A stretch of DNA of 64,000 nucleotides from contig NZ_JASSVS010000002.1 in NCBI RefSeq assembly GCF_030250645.1, positions 558,001-622,000 of the forward strand, written 5' to 3'. This DNA comes from Marinobacter azerbaijanicus (GTDB lineage Bacteria; Pseudomonadota; Gammaproteobacteria; Pseudomonadales; Oleiphilaceae). Below the pieces are notes generated by a model, which was not told where the DNA came from, did not search any database, and saw nothing but the letters and a program-made list of their open reading frames with translations. The translations under genes were made by a program, and so were the position numbers. This document shows positions 1 through 8,590 of this stretch, one piece after another; the first letter of the stretch is position 1; each line of letters opens with the position of its first letter.

Positions 1-838
1 CGAACGCCGTCAGTATCACGGCCGACACGATCTCTCCTGTGGCAGCCAGATAGATAGCTGCAGGCAGCCACACAAGGGCGGCCCCGACAGCGGGAATCAG
101 GGACACGATAGCCATAACCACACCCCAGAGCAGTGCCCCCTGAATTCCCAGAATCCAGAAGATAAAACCACCCAGTGCGCCCTGAATGATGGCTATCAAC
201 AGGTTCCCCTTGACCGTTGCACGGGTCACCTCTGCAAATTTGGCGAACAGCAACCGCTCACGCTCGTCTCCCAGCGGCAGCGCCCTGATCAACATGTCCA
301 CCAGCTTGCTACCATCCCGGAGCAGGAAAAATGCCAGATACACCATCAGCGCCAGGCCCAGAAAGAACTGGAATGTGTTCTGCCCGAATCCGAGGGCCTG
401 CTTCGCCATAAACTGGCTGCCACCAACAAAGGCGCTGACCACCCTGTCCCTCACCTCAGCGAAATCCATTCCGAACTGAGCGAAAAAAGCCTCTATGGCA
501 GGAAAAGACTGATTCACCCTGTCGATGTACTCGCCGGGGCGAAGTTCCCCCTCCTGGATCTTCTGGTAGACAGACAACCCCTCGGCCACAAGGGACGTTA
601 CCAGCGCCAGCACTGGAATAATCACAATAATCAGGCAGATCAACAAGGTGAGCAATGCGATGAGGTTCGGCCGGTTGCCCACCCGCCGCGCCAGACCTTC
701 GCGAACAGGATGGAATATCAGTGCAATCGCCACCGCCCAGAAAATAGGCCCGAAAAACGGCTTCATCAGAAGAACAAAGGCCAGGGAGACGCCCACAAGC
801 ATGGCCAGAAAAGTCCGTGTCTCCAGTTTTCCGTACAT
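1..838 (-). CDS. AI-2E family transporter (PerM-like), partial at left edge
   Basis: The reading frame starts at an ATG on the - strand at 838 and continues without a stop to base 1, giving about 279 residues of an N-terminal portion. It opens with two closely spaced hydrophobic segments (about residues 8-45), then a further hydrophobic segment (LIALLTLLICLIIVIIPVLA), a soluble stretch, and more membrane segments towards the edge, including FIFWILGIQGALLWGVVM. This is the topology of the AI-2E/PerM family, predicted multi-pass inner-membrane permeases of about 350 residues whose substrates are mostly unproven. The truncation is only the window boundary. Family call is good; substrate unknown. 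Confidence 0.85.
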   Translation of the reverse strand, partial: MYGKLETRTFLAMLVGVSLAFVLLMKPFFGPIFWAVAIALIFHPVREGLARRVGNRPNLIALLTLLICLIIVIIPVLALVTSLVAEGLSVYQKIQEGELRPGEYIDRVNQSFPAIEAFFAQFGMDFAEVRDRVVSAFVGGSQFMAKQALGFGQNTFQFFLGLALMVYLAFFLLRDGSKLVDMLIRALPLGDERERLLFAKFAEVTRATVKGNLLIAIIQGALGGFIFWILGIQGALLWGVVMAIVSLIPAVGAALVWLPAAIYLAATGEIVSAVILTAF

Positions 839-872
839 AGTATGATCCTGATGCTGATTGCCAACCGGGACA

Positions 873-903
873 CTAGACTACCACGGCGACGTGGTCAGTC
901 TAG
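873..903. repeat. Hairpin with GCGA tetraloop between divergent genes
   Basis: The left arm CTAGACTACCACG (873-885) pairs with the right arm 890-903 with a single bulged base at 896, around a 4-base GCGA loop. It lies between the leftward permease start (838) and the rightward unknown gene (958). There is no T-run, so it is not a standard intrinsic terminator. It could be an operator or a folded 5' leader. The hairpin itself is plain; its role is inferred. Confidence 0.5.
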
Positions 904-957
904 CGGCTTTCAGGTTATAGTGGACGGTTGTTGGTCATTCGTTAAACAGGTTGAACA

Positions 958-1302
958 TTGGGCAACGAAGAGTTTGATACTGGAACAGCGCTGGATGCAG
1001 CCACCGCCCTTCATCGGGTGCTGGCAGCCAGGACTCATCGCCGAAAGGTGATGGGGCAGGAAGTGCTCGTGCCCGGTCAACTGGGGGAAGCCCTGCACAT
1101 CCCTCGAATCATGCGACGCCTCCAGAGCAAACAACAGCGTCAGCGGGAGCAGGGACTGGAGGAATTCCAGGAGCTATGGCCAACCCTGTCACCCGCTACC
1201 CGCGAAAAAGTTCTCGATCGCATCGGCTGGTACGATCCAAAATCCCTCAACTGGGAAGACAAGCGCTCTAACCGCCGCCCCGCTGTAGACCCCGACCGCT
1301 GA
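958..1302 (+). CDS. Small conserved-looking hypothetical protein
   Basis: A 114-residue protein that I do not recognise. The frame begins with TTG at 958, just after an in-frame stop (952-954), so TTG is the earliest possible start; a later ATG at residue 32 is the main alternative. The protein is charged and mostly helical in appearance, with a basic, Gln-rich middle (MRRLQSKQQRQREQG) and a C-terminal part with WYDPKSLNWEDK. There are no membrane segments, signal peptide or metal motifs. A TATAGT hexamer at 916-921 could serve as its -10 element. Codon use resembles the neighbours, which supports a real gene, but the start is uncertain. Confidence 0.55.
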   Translation: MGNEEFDTGTALDAATALHRVLAARTHRRKVMGQEVLVPGQLGEALHIPRIMRRLQSKQQRQREQGLEEFQELWPTLSPATREKVLDRIGWYDPKSLNWEDKRSNRRPAVDPDR

Positions 1303-1426
1303 AACCGACGATCGCAGGAAAGTGAGCCTGAACCACCTCCATTTCGTATCTGCAGATTAATTTAAAGGCCGATGACTTTGAATTGTCACCTTTCGCCCCT
1401 AGTTTGGAAGTATTGGGAGGTTTTTT

Positions 1427-1675
1427 ATGACACAACCAGAGCATTATCACGCAATCGCCTCGGAAAGCAGCGCCGTACCCACCCTGTTGTGCGGGCATTG
1501 CCGCTCCCCCCTATCCCGAGGGCGAATCTTTCATCACGGAGAACAGCACCTCTATGGCATCAGTTGCCATACCGTCGCCCTGTGCTCAGCGGACGACTGT
1601 GGCGCGCTGAACTGCTGCGATGCGGCACTGGAGCGGCTCGAGGGCGGGGATGATCTGATCAGCAAGGCGTCCTGA
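1427..1675 (+). CDS. Small Cys-rich hypothetical protein
   Basis: An 82-residue protein with a strong ribosome-binding site (GGGAGG, 1415-1420) ahead of ATG 1427. It contains CGHC at about residues 22-25 and several later cysteines (C47, C53, C58, C63, C64), with histidines between them, so a small zinc-binding or redox fold is plausible. I do not recognise a named family. It stands alone between the unknown gene at 958 and the dehalogenase-like gene, with a 124-base gap downstream. A shifted overlapping frame (1372-1653) is rejected because it lacks a ribosome-binding site. Confidence 0.65.
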   Translation: MTQPEHYHAIASESSAVPTLLCGHCRSPLSRGRIFHHGEQHLYGISCHTVALCSADDCGALNCCDAALERLEGGDDLISKAS

Positions 1676-1799
1676 TTCAAACAGCCAACGCACTGTTACG
1701 TAAACCAAACACACAAAGCTTCCATCTGCTTTATCCTGATTCCTGAAGGCTGCGACAACCAGGCAGCCACGCAACCACTCAGTCAGGACAGTCGATGGC

Positions 1800-2699
1800 A
1801 TGCGGATTCTGAGAACCGATGAGGCCCGCTTCGCGGGTCTTCCGGATTACCCTTTTTCTCCTCACTATCTGGACATCGAGCCAGGTCTGAGAATGCACTA
1901 TGTAGACGAAGGGCCCAATGACGCGGCCCCGGTGCTGATGCTGCACGGAGAACCCTCCTGGTCGTACCTTTACCGGCATATGATCCCCCTGGTGGCGGAA
2001 GCCCGACACCGCGTACTGGCGCCGGACCTGATCGGTTTCGGGAAATCCGACAAACCCGCCAACGTGGGCGACTACAGCTACGAGCGCCATATTAACTGGC
2101 TTTCGCAATGGCTGAAGGCACTGGACCTGAAAAATATTACCCTGGTTTGCCAGAACTGGGGCTCGCTGCTGGGGCTGCGCCTGGCAGCAGAGCACCCGCA
2201 GCTTTTCCGCCGTATTATTGTGGGCAACGGCATGCTGCCAACAGGAGACACTCCCGTGCCCACGGTCTTCTCACTGTGGAAAGCCTTCGCCACCCACAGC
2301 CCCTGGTTTCCAGTGGGCAGGATCGTCCAGTTGGGAACAGAAAGAACCATGAGTAAGGCCGAGATCGCAGCCTATGAGGCCCCCTTCCCAAGCGCAGAGT
2401 TCAAGGCCGGGGCACGCGCCTTTCCGAAACTGGTCCCGGTGACTGCCGATGACCCGGCCAGCGAGGCCAACAAGGCTGCCTGGCGAGTCCTGGAAAATTG
2501 GAAAAAGCCCTTCATCACATGCTTCAGCAGCGGTGATCCCATAACCCGTGGCGGCGACCGTTATATGCAACGTCGCATACCCGGAGCCCTTGGCCAGCCA
2601 CACATCACGCTGCGGGGCGGCCACTTCCTTCAGGAAGACTCGCCGGATGACTTTGCCCGCATCATAATTGATGCCCTGAAATCGGAAATGGCAGCCTGA
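1800..2699 (+). CDS. Haloalkane dehalogenase-like alpha/beta hydrolase with Asn at the nucleophile position
   Basis: A 299-residue alpha/beta-hydrolase with the marks of haloalkane dehalogenase subfamily I: HGEPSWSYLYR at residues 49-59, the nucleophile-elbow strand ending VCQNWGS (116-122), a cap domain after residue 140, a candidate acid D246 (SSGDPITRGG) and the catalytic His H275 (RGGHFLQED). In active members the elbow reads QDWG, with Asp as nucleophile. Here the codon at 2154-2156 is AAC, giving N119. Glu51 and Trp120, which normally hold the halide and the oxyanion, are kept. The protein may be inactive, may deamidate to Asp, or may catalyse something else. It stands alone upstream of the convergent paaY. 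The fold is certain; dehalogenase activity is doubtful. Confidence 0.8.
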   Translation: MRILRTDEARFAGLPDYPFSPHYLDIEPGLRMHYVDEGPNDAAPVLMLHGEPSWSYLYRHMIPLVAEARHRVLAPDLIGFGKSDKPANVGDYSYERHINWLSQWLKALDLKNITLVCQNWGSLLGLRLAAEHPQLFRRIIVGNGMLPTGDTPVPTVFSLWKAFATHSPWFPVGRIVQLGTERTMSKAEIAAYEAPFPSAEFKAGARAFPKLVPVTADDPASEANKAAWRVLENWKKPFITCFSSGDPITRGGDRYMQRRIPGALGQPHITLRGGHFLQEDSPDDFARIIIDALKSEMAA

Positions 2700-2740
2700 C
2701 GCACTACTGGGCCCAGCATGGCCAGAGAGCGATCCCTGGA

Positions 2741-3340
2741 TCAGTTCTCATGCTTGGGCCGATAACTGCCCGCATCAACCCGGGCGTCGGAACGTTCAGA
2801 GCCCGCCTCCTCCAGCGGCTTACACTCCTGCAGGCTGGCATGGCAGCGACGGGTCAGCCTCTGGTATTCTTCAGTTCCCTTCGCTTTCCACGCCACCTCA
2901 TCATCACTCAGCGTGCGCAACACCTTAGCCGGCGCACCCACTATCAATGATGCCGGGTCGCACTGGAAACCGGCTTTAACCAGGGCACCGGCACCGACAA
3001 TGGACCGGGATGCTATTACTGCATCGTCCATGACCACCGCATTCATTCCAACCATTGCTCCCTCACCGACAACACACCCATGAAGAATGGCCCCATGCCC
3101 CACGTGCCCATCTTTTTCGACCACCACATCCTTGCCCGGGAAGGCGTGCGCGACGCAGGTATCCTGAATGTTCGAGCCTTCCTTTAATACGATGCGCCCA
3201 AAGTCTCCGCGCAATGAGGCTGACGGACCGACGTAGCAGCCAGGACCGATCCACACATCCCCGATCAGGACCGCTGTCGGGTGAACATAAGCAGACGGAT
3301 GCACAACAGGCTGTATACCCTCGATACTGTAACTAGGCAT
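2741..3340 (-). CDS. paaY: Gamma-carbonic-anhydrase-like thioesterase PaaY
   Basis: A left-handed beta-helix protein of 199 residues, with hexapeptide repeats (for example [17 protein letters not shown] and the later [19 protein letters not shown]) and the metal-binding histidines of the gamma-carbonic-anhydrase fold. PaaY in other bacteria is a trimeric thioesterase that clears dead-end ring-hydroxylated CoA esters, protecting the pathway. I chose ATG 3340 because GGAGAG lies just upstream; an in-frame ATG at 3382 has no such site. The gene is divergent from the paaF operon across a 372-base regulatory gap. The tail after about residue 170 is polar and variable. Family certain; the paaY name rests on context. 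Confidence 0.88.
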   Translation of the reverse strand: MPSYSIEGIQPVVHPSAYVHPTAVLIGDVWIGPGCYVGPSASLRGDFGRIVLKEGSNIQDTCVAHAFPGKDVVVEKDGHVGHGAILHGCVVGEGAMVGMNAVVMDDAVIASRSIVGAGALVKAGFQCDPASLIVGAPAKVLRTLSDDEVAWKAKGTEEYQRLTRRCHASLQECKPLEEAGSERSDARVDAGSYRPKHEN

Positions 3341-3547
3341 GCTTCTCTCCTTCATCAACAGGCCCAGAATGCGACGACACATTCTGATTCATTTTTCACA
3401 ACACTCTACCTCTTCGGGGGGATGTTTTCATCGATATAAGGACTCCAAAGGCGCCTAAATATGGCTTTAAAGCCCCCGTGACATGTGTCAATTACTCATA
3501 TTATTCTTATTTATCAGCAACTAAAACAGCTTCAACCATAAAAACAG

Positions 3548-3591
3548 AATGTGATACAAAATGATGAACCCACAAACCTTGACGAGTATCA
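3548..3591. promoter_or_regulatory. Candidate PaaX operator pair at the paaF promoter
   Basis: AATGTGATACAAAAT at 3548-3562 matches the general pattern WWTRTGAT known for E. coli PaaX sites (there TGATTC, here TGATAC). A second core lies inverted as GTATCA at 3586-3591, directly inside the promoter spacer. The two cores are separated by 28 bases. Assignment to PaaX is inference from the same core recurring at the paaA and livK promoters. Confidence 0.5.
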
Positions 3592-3606
3592 ATTAATAGA
3601 TATACT
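3579..3606 (+). promoter_or_regulatory. Sigma-70 promoter of the paaFGHIJK operon
   Basis: TTGACG at 3579-3584 and TATACT at 3601-3606 are separated by 16 bases. The start of paaF is 107 bases downstream of the -10 element, leaving a leader. A GTATCA core overlaps the spacer, so a repressor bound there would block polymerase. Confidence 0.6.
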
Positions 3607-3712
3607 GATTTGAAAATCAGCCCGTTAACGACTGGAACACCGCCTCATGGCAATTCGGATTCCGGACGGCTGAGATTTCTTCAGACAAAAACAAAGCCAC
3701 TTCGGATTACTT

Positions 3713-4486
3713 ATGCCAAACAACCTGCTTGTCGAAGGGCCTGAACAAGGGGTTCAAGTCTTCACCCTCAACCGCCCTGAGGCACTGAACGCCCTCAATA
3801 CAGAGCTGCTGGAAAATCTGGCCAAAGCTCTGGATGACGCAGAAGCAGATCGTGAGGTCGGTGCCGTTGTGATCACAGGAAGCCAGAAGGCATTCGCGGC
3901 CGGGGCTGACATCAATGAAATGGCCGCTCGTGATCTCGTCGGAATTCTCGAAGACCCGCGCGTCGCCCACTGGGAGCGAATTGCCCGCTTCACAAAACCC
4001 ATCATTGCCGCGGTTAACGGCTTTGCACTTGGTGGTGGCTGCGAACTGGCCATGCACGCCGACATCCTGATTGCCGGTGAAAACGCCCGTTTCGGCCAGC
4101 CGGAAATCAATCTCGGCATCATGCCGGGGGCTGGTGGCACCCAGCGACTGGTGCGGAAAGTTGGCGAATCGCTGGCCATGCACATGGCACTGACAGGTGA
4201 GCCCATCAATGCAAAGCGCGCCCTTCAGGCCGGCCTCGTCAGCGAGGTCTGCCAGCCCGAACTGACCGTTGAGAAAGCCATCGGAATTGCTCGTACCATT
4301 GCCCGAAAAGCCCCTATCGCTGTCCGACTGACGAAAGAATCCGTACGCAGGGCCAATGATATGAATCTGGCCGAGGGCCTGCGCTTTGAAAGACACGCCT
4401 TCACGGTGCTTGCCGGTACAGCAGACCGTCAGGAAGGCCTTGATGCATTTCGTGAAAAGCGAAAACCCCAATTCAAGGGCCAATAG
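3713..4486 (+). CDS. paaF: 2,3-dehydroadipyl-CoA hydratase (enoyl-CoA hydratase) PaaF
   Basis: A crotonase-fold protein of 257 residues, the usual length for PaaF. The oxyanion-hole segments are AAGADI (62-67) and FALGGGCELAMHADI (104-118). The two catalytic glutamates are visible as E111 and E131, the latter in FGQPEINLGIMPGAGGTQRL. In the phenylacetate pathway it hydrates 2,3-dehydroadipyl-CoA to 3-hydroxyadipyl-CoA in the cytosol. It is the first gene of the operon paaFGHIJK, preceded by an AT-rich promoter region. A general short-chain enoyl-CoA hydratase cannot be told apart by sequence alone, but the position next to paaG and paaH supports PaaF. Confidence 0.93.
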   Translation: MPNNLLVEGPEQGVQVFTLNRPEALNALNTELLENLAKALDDAEADREVGAVVITGSQKAFAAGADINEMAARDLVGILEDPRVAHWERIARFTKPIIAAVNGFALGGGCELAMHADILIAGENARFGQPEINLGIMPGAGGTQRLVRKVGESLAMHMALTGEPINAKRALQAGLVSEVCQPELTVEKAIGIARTIARKAPIAVRLTKESVRRANDMNLAEGLRFERHAFTVLAGTADRQEGLDAFREKRKPQFKGQ

Positions 4487-4531
4487 CCCCCACCACAGAG
4501 CCATCCATCACTCCAGCTATAGGATAACGCC

Positions 4532-5323
4532 ATGACTCAACCGAGCATTCTTCTCGAAATCGATCAGGGTGTGGCTTTGCTTACCCTCAACCGCCCCGAC
4601 AATCTGAACAGCTTCAATGTCGAAATGCACGAACGCATGCGCGAAGCCATCAGCACGGTGCGCAAGGATGAATCTGTCCGGGTGCTGGTTATTACCGGTG
4701 CAGGCCGTGGCTTCTGTGCCGGGCAGGATCTGGCCGACCGTAGCGTTTCTCCGGACCAGGAGGTGCCAGACCTGGGTGCATCCCTGGAGAACTACTACAA
4801 CCCGCTGATGCGGAGCCTGCGGGACCTGCCGATGCCGGTGCTTTGCGCCGTCAATGGTGTTGCTGCCGGTGCCGGCGCCAACATCGCCCTTGCCTGCGAC
4901 ATCACTCTGGCCGCCCGCTCCGCCAATTTTGTTCAGGCATTCTGCAAGCTGGGGCTGGTACCGGATTCCGGCGGCACCTGGACCTTGCCCCGTGTGGCCG
5001 GCATGGCCCGGGCCAAAGGCATGGCTCTACTGGGCGAGAAGATCAGCGGCGAACAGGCAGAGAGCTGGGGCATGATCTGGCGCTGCGTGGATAACGAGCA
5101 ACTCATGGAAGAAACCATGAAGCTGGCCCGTCATTTTGCGACTCAGCCCACCAAGGGCCTTGCCCTGATCAAACGCGCCCTGCATGCCAGCGCCAGCAAT
5201 ACCTTTGAAGAACAGATCAACCTTGAAAGAGATCTCCAGCGCATGGCCGGAAGAACCGAGGATTACCGTGAGGGCGTCGCCGCTTTCATGGAGAAACGCA
5301 CACCAGCGTTCAAGGGGAATTAA
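4532..5323 (+). CDS. paaG: 1,2-epoxyphenylacetyl-CoA isomerase PaaG
   Basis: A second crotonase-fold protein of 263 residues. It isomerises ring-1,2-epoxyphenylacetyl-CoA to oxepin-CoA and also shifts double bonds later in the pathway. The signature is GRGFCAGQDLADRS (58-71) and LGLVPDSGGTWTLPR (140-154). D145 corresponds to the catalytic Asp of PaaG, where hydratases such as PaaF carry Glu, and neither of the two hydratase glutamates is present. It starts 45 bases after paaF and ends 3 bases before paaH, so it is co-transcribed with both. Confidence 0.93.
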   Translation: MTQPSILLEIDQGVALLTLNRPDNLNSFNVEMHERMREAISTVRKDESVRVLVITGAGRGFCAGQDLADRSVSPDQEVPDLGASLENYYNPLMRSLRDLPMPVLCAVNGVAAGAGANIALACDITLAARSANFVQAFCKLGLVPDSGGTWTLPRVAGMARAKGMALLGEKISGEQAESWGMIWRCVDNEQLMEETMKLARHFATQPTKGLALIKRALHASASNTFEEQINLERDLQRMAGRTEDYREGVAAFMEKRTPAFKGN

Positions 5324-5326
5324 TTC

Positions 5327-6844
5327 ATGGCACTAGACACCCAGATCAGCATCGCCGTGATCGGCGCCGGCGCCATGGGCTCTGGCATCGCCCAGGTAGC
5401 GGCCCAGGCCGGCCACCGTGTTTTCCTGCATGACCAGAGGGAAGGCGCCGCACAGAAAGGGCGGGACGGCATTGCCAGGCAACTTCAGCGCCGTGTCGAC
5501 AAAGGCAAGATGGAGCAGCAGGATCTGGACGGCGTGATCAGCCGGATCCAACCGGTCGCCAGCCTTGACGAAGTCGCAGAAGCCGGACTGGTGATTGAGG
5601 CCATCATCGAGGATCTCGGGATCAAGCGTCAGCTGCTGGCAAACCTGGAGGAACTGTGTGCGGGGGATACCATCCTTGCCACCAATACCTCTTCCATCTC
5701 GGTCACCGCCCTTGGTGCGGAAATGAAAAAGCCCGAGCGCCTGGTGGGAATGCACTTCTTTAATCCGGCACCCCTGATGGCGCTGGTGGAAGTGGTGCTG
5801 GGACTGGCTACCAGCAAAGCCGTTGCCGAGACCGTTCATGCCACGGCGACCGCCTGGGGCAAAAAACCGGTCTACGCAACTTCGACTCCCGGCTTCATTG
5901 TTAACCGTGTCGCCCGTCCGTTTTATGCAGAAAGCCTGCGCCTGCTGCAGGAGAAGGCAACCGATGCAGAAACGCTGGACGCTCTCATCCGCGAATCAGG
6001 CCAGTTCCGCATGGGTGCGTTTGAGCTAACCGATCTGATCGGCCACGACGTCAACTACGCGGTCACCAACTCTGTGTTCAATTCCTACTACCAGGACCCG
6101 CGTTTTCTGCCGTCACTGATCCAGAAAGAACTGGTGGAAGCCGGGCGCCTGGGACGCAAAACCGGCCAGGGCTTCTATTCCTATGGCGAAGGCGCCGAAA
6201 AACCGCAGCCACAAACAGAACCGGAGCACCCCTGCGACGAAACGGTATTAATTGTTGAGGGCAATCCCGGTGCTGCAACCCCTCTGGTCCAGCGCCTGAA
6301 AGAGTCAGGCCTGACCATTGTCGAGCGCGACGGCCCCGGTCAGCTGCGCTTTGGCAACGCCGTACTGGCCCTGACAGATGGCCGCATGGCGACAGAACGA
6401 GCTGCAGCCGATGGCATCTCCAACCTGGTGCTGTTCGATCTGGCGTTCGACTACAGCCAGGCATCCCGGCTTGCTCTGGCTCCGGCAGAACAGACCTCGG
6501 ACGCAGCAGTTTCCTGTGCCTGTGCTTTACTGCAAAAGGCGGGCATCGCTGTAAGTCTGATTGCGGACCGCCCTGGACTGGTGGTCATGCGCACCGTTGC
6601 CACACTGGCCAACGAAGCTGCTGATGCTGCCCTCCACGGTGTCGCCACCATCGCGGACATCGACCTGGCCATGAAAGCGGGCCTGAACTACCCCGAAGGC
6701 CCTCTGAGCTGGAGCGACCGCCTCGGGACGAGCCACGTGTTTAACGTGCTGACAAACATTCAGAACAGCTACGCAGAGGATCGTTATCGTCCTGCCCTGC
6801 TGCTCCGGAAAAATGCATTTGCACAAAAGGGGTTTTATTCATGA
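5327..6844 (+). CDS. paaH: 3-hydroxyadipyl-CoA dehydrogenase PaaH
   Basis: A 505-residue NAD-dependent 3-hydroxyacyl-CoA dehydrogenase that oxidises 3-hydroxyadipyl-CoA to 3-oxoadipyl-CoA. The Rossmann motif GAGAMGSG lies at residues 13-20, followed by MHFFNPAPLMALVEVV and TPGFIVNRVARPFYAE, which are typical of the family. The C-terminal half (after about residue 300) carries a linker and a second dehydrogenase-type helical domain ending LNYPEGPLSWSDRLG, as in the long PaaH/PaaC type. The stop overlaps the paaI start by ATGA (6841-6844), indicating translational coupling. Confidence 0.94.
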   Translation: MALDTQISIAVIGAGAMGSGIAQVAAQAGHRVFLHDQREGAAQKGRDGIARQLQRRVDKGKMEQQDLDGVISRIQPVASLDEVAEAGLVIEAIIEDLGIKRQLLANLEELCAGDTILATNTSSISVTALGAEMKKPERLVGMHFFNPAPLMALVEVVLGLATSKAVAETVHATATAWGKKPVYATSTPGFIVNRVARPFYAESLRLLQEKATDAETLDALIRESGQFRMGAFELTDLIGHDVNYAVTNSVFNSYYQDPRFLPSLIQKELVEAGRLGRKTGQGFYSYGEGAEKPQPQTEPEHPCDETVLIVEGNPGAATPLVQRLKESGLTIVERDGPGQLRFGNAVLALTDGRMATERAAADGISNLVLFDLAFDYSQASRLALAPAEQTSDAAVSCACALLQKAGIAVSLIADRPGLVVMRTVATLANEAADAALHGVATIADIDLAMKAGLNYPEGPLSWSDRLGTSHVFNVLTNIQNSYAEDRYRPALLLRKNAFAQKGFYS

Positions 6845-7287
6845 GCGAGATGGACCCGCAAACACTCGCCGAGGAATGCGCAAAAGCCATGTTTGCCCGG
6901 GACCGCGCGAGCCAGAACCTGGGCATGGACATTGAGTCCGTCGCCCCGGGCAAAGCGGTTCTCACCATGACGGTGACCGGCGATATGATCCAGGGCCACG
7001 GCTCCTGCCATGGCGGCTATCTGTTCACTCTGGCCGATTCCGCTTTTGCTTTCGCCTGCAACAGCTATGACCGGGCTACGGTCGCTTCAGGCTGCAGCAT
7101 TGATTACATGTCCGGCGCCAAAGAGGGTGACCGGCTTACCGCTGTTGCCGAGGAACAGGCGAGGGGTGGCCGTACCGGCATTTACGACATCACATTAACC
7201 AATCAGGACGGCCGCAAAGTCGCCCTGTTCCGGGGTCGCTCCTATGAAGTTCGCGGCACCGTACGCAATTCGGAGGACAATTCATGA
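6841..7287 (+). CDS. paaI: Hydroxyphenylacetyl-CoA thioesterase PaaI
   Basis: A single hotdog-fold thioesterase of 148 residues. The active-site helix reads [20 protein letters not shown], with the conserved D66 (LAD) and the H57-G58 loop. PaaI hydrolyses ring-hydroxylated phenylacetyl-CoA esters that would otherwise trap coenzyme A when ring opening stalls. It overlaps both neighbours by 4 bases (ATGA at 6841 and at 7284), so it is translated in line with paaH and paaJ. Confidence 0.94.
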   Translation: MSEMDPQTLAEECAKAMFARDRASQNLGMDIESVAPGKAVLTMTVTGDMIQGHGSCHGGYLFTLADSAFAFACNSYDRATVASGCSIDYMSGAKEGDRLTAVAEEQARGGRTGIYDITLTNQDGRKVALFRGRSYEVRGTVRNSEDNS

Positions 7288-8531
7288 GCGCGGACAACCT
7301 TCTTAAAGACGCTTACATCGTCGACGCCATCCGCACCCCCATCGGCCGCTACGGCGGTGCTCTCTCCGCAGTGCGTGCGGACGACCTGGGTGCTATCCCT
7401 ATCAAGGCACTGACCGAACGGCACCCGGACCTGGACTGGTCAAAAATTGATGACGTGCTTTATGGCTGTGCCAACCAGGCCGGTGAAGACAACCGGGACG
7501 TTGCCCGTATGTCGTTACTATTGGCAGGACTACCGGTTGACGTACCGGGGAGCACCATCAACCGCCTGTGCGGCTCGGGCATGGATGCTATCGGCACCGC
7601 CGCGCGTGCCATCCGTACCGGCGAAGCCCGGCTGATGATCGCAGGCGGCGTGGAGTCCATGTCCCGGGCCCCGTTTGTCATGGGCAAGGCAGAGTCGGCA
7701 TTCAGCCGCAAGGCAGAAATATTCGACACCACCATCGGCTGGCGTTTTGTAAACCCGCTGCTCAAGAAACAGTATGGCATTGATTCCATGCCGGAGACCG
7801 CAGAGAACGTGGCTGCCGATTTCAGCGTTTCCCGGGAAGATCAGGACGCCTTCGCCCTGCGCAGCCAACAGCGCACCGCTGCAGCCCAGGCAGCCGGACG
7901 CATGGCTGAAGAAATTACGCCGGTGACCATTCCCCGGCGCAAGCAGGATCCGCTCGTTGTGGACACCGATGAACATCCTCGGGAAACCAGCCTGGAACAG
8001 CTGGCCCGGCTGCCGACACCGTTCCGCGAAAACGGAACCGTGACGGCAGGTAACGCATCGGGCGTTAACGACGGCGCCTGCGCCCTTCTGCTGGCCGGCG
8101 CCGATGCCGTGAAAGAATACGGCCTCAAGCCCAGAGCTCGTGTGGTTGCCATGGCAACCGTTGGTGTTGAACCGAGAATCATGGGCTTCGGGCCGGCACC
8201 GGCAACTCGCAAGGTGCTGGCGACAGCTGGCCTGGACCTGGCGGATATGGATGTCATCGAACTCAATGAAGCCTTCGCTGCACAGGCTCTCGCAGTAACC
8301 CGGGATCTCGGACTGCCGGACGACGCGGAACATGTGAATCCGAATGGCGGCGGCATTGCCCTCGGTCACCCACTTGGCATGAGCGGCGCCCGGCTGGTGA
8401 CGACAGCGCTGTATGAGCTGGAACGTCGCCATGCAGCAGGCAAGAGAGCCCGCTACGCCCTGTGCACCATGTGTATCGGCGTCGGCCAGGGTATTGCAAC
8501 CATTATTGAGCGGGTGGATGCGGCGCAGTAA
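7284..8531 (+). CDS. paaJ: 3-oxoadipyl-CoA/3-oxo-5,6-dehydrosuberyl-CoA thiolase PaaJ
   Basis: A 415-residue thiolase. The nucleophile C96 sits in [12 protein letters not shown]; the C-terminal motifs are [19 protein letters not shown] and the second cysteine in [10 protein letters not shown]. In the paa route it acts twice, releasing acetyl-CoA from 3-oxo-5,6-dehydrosuberyl-CoA and splitting 3-oxoadipyl-CoA into acetyl-CoA and succinyl-CoA. It is close in sequence to PcaF of the protocatechuate pathway; its place in the operon favours PaaJ. The start overlaps paaI by 4 bases, and 59 bases separate it from paaK. Confidence 0.93.
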   Translation: MSADNLLKDAYIVDAIRTPIGRYGGALSAVRADDLGAIPIKALTERHPDLDWSKIDDVLYGCANQAGEDNRDVARMSLLLAGLPVDVPGSTINRLCGSGMDAIGTAARAIRTGEARLMIAGGVESMSRAPFVMGKAESAFSRKAEIFDTTIGWRFVNPLLKKQYGIDSMPETAENVAADFSVSREDQDAFALRSQQRTAAAQAAGRMAEEITPVTIPRRKQDPLVVDTDEHPRETSLEQLARLPTPFRENGTVTAGNASGVNDGACALLLAGADAVKEYGLKPRARVVAMATVGVEPRIMGFGPAPATRKVLATAGLDLADMDVIELNEAFAAQALAVTRDLGLPDDAEHVNPNGGGIALGHPLGMSGARLVTTALYELERRHAAGKRARYALCTMCIGVGQGIATIIERVDAAQ

Positions 8532-8590
8532 ATCCGCCGCCTTCACCAAACAATGATCATCACAGCACAAGAACAACGCAGGACAGAATC

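Larger units (their letters stand above)
3341..3712. other. Divergent paaY/paaF control region
   Basis: A 372-base non-coding stretch, much richer in A and T than the surrounding genes from about 3470 onward. It holds the paaF promoter at 3579-3606 and two TGATAC cores in opposite orientation (3552-3557 and 3586-3591), listed separately. I see no gene or terminator in it. Confidence 0.7.

Noticed and set aside
3548..3565. Possible CRP site at TGTGATACAAAATGA
   Set aside because: Only one half-site is good; the TGATAC core recurs at other paa promoters, so a PaaX site explains it better.
7530..8576. A 348-residue open frame opposite paaJ
   Set aside because: Antisense shadow in GC-rich coding sequence; thiolase motifs are on the + strand.
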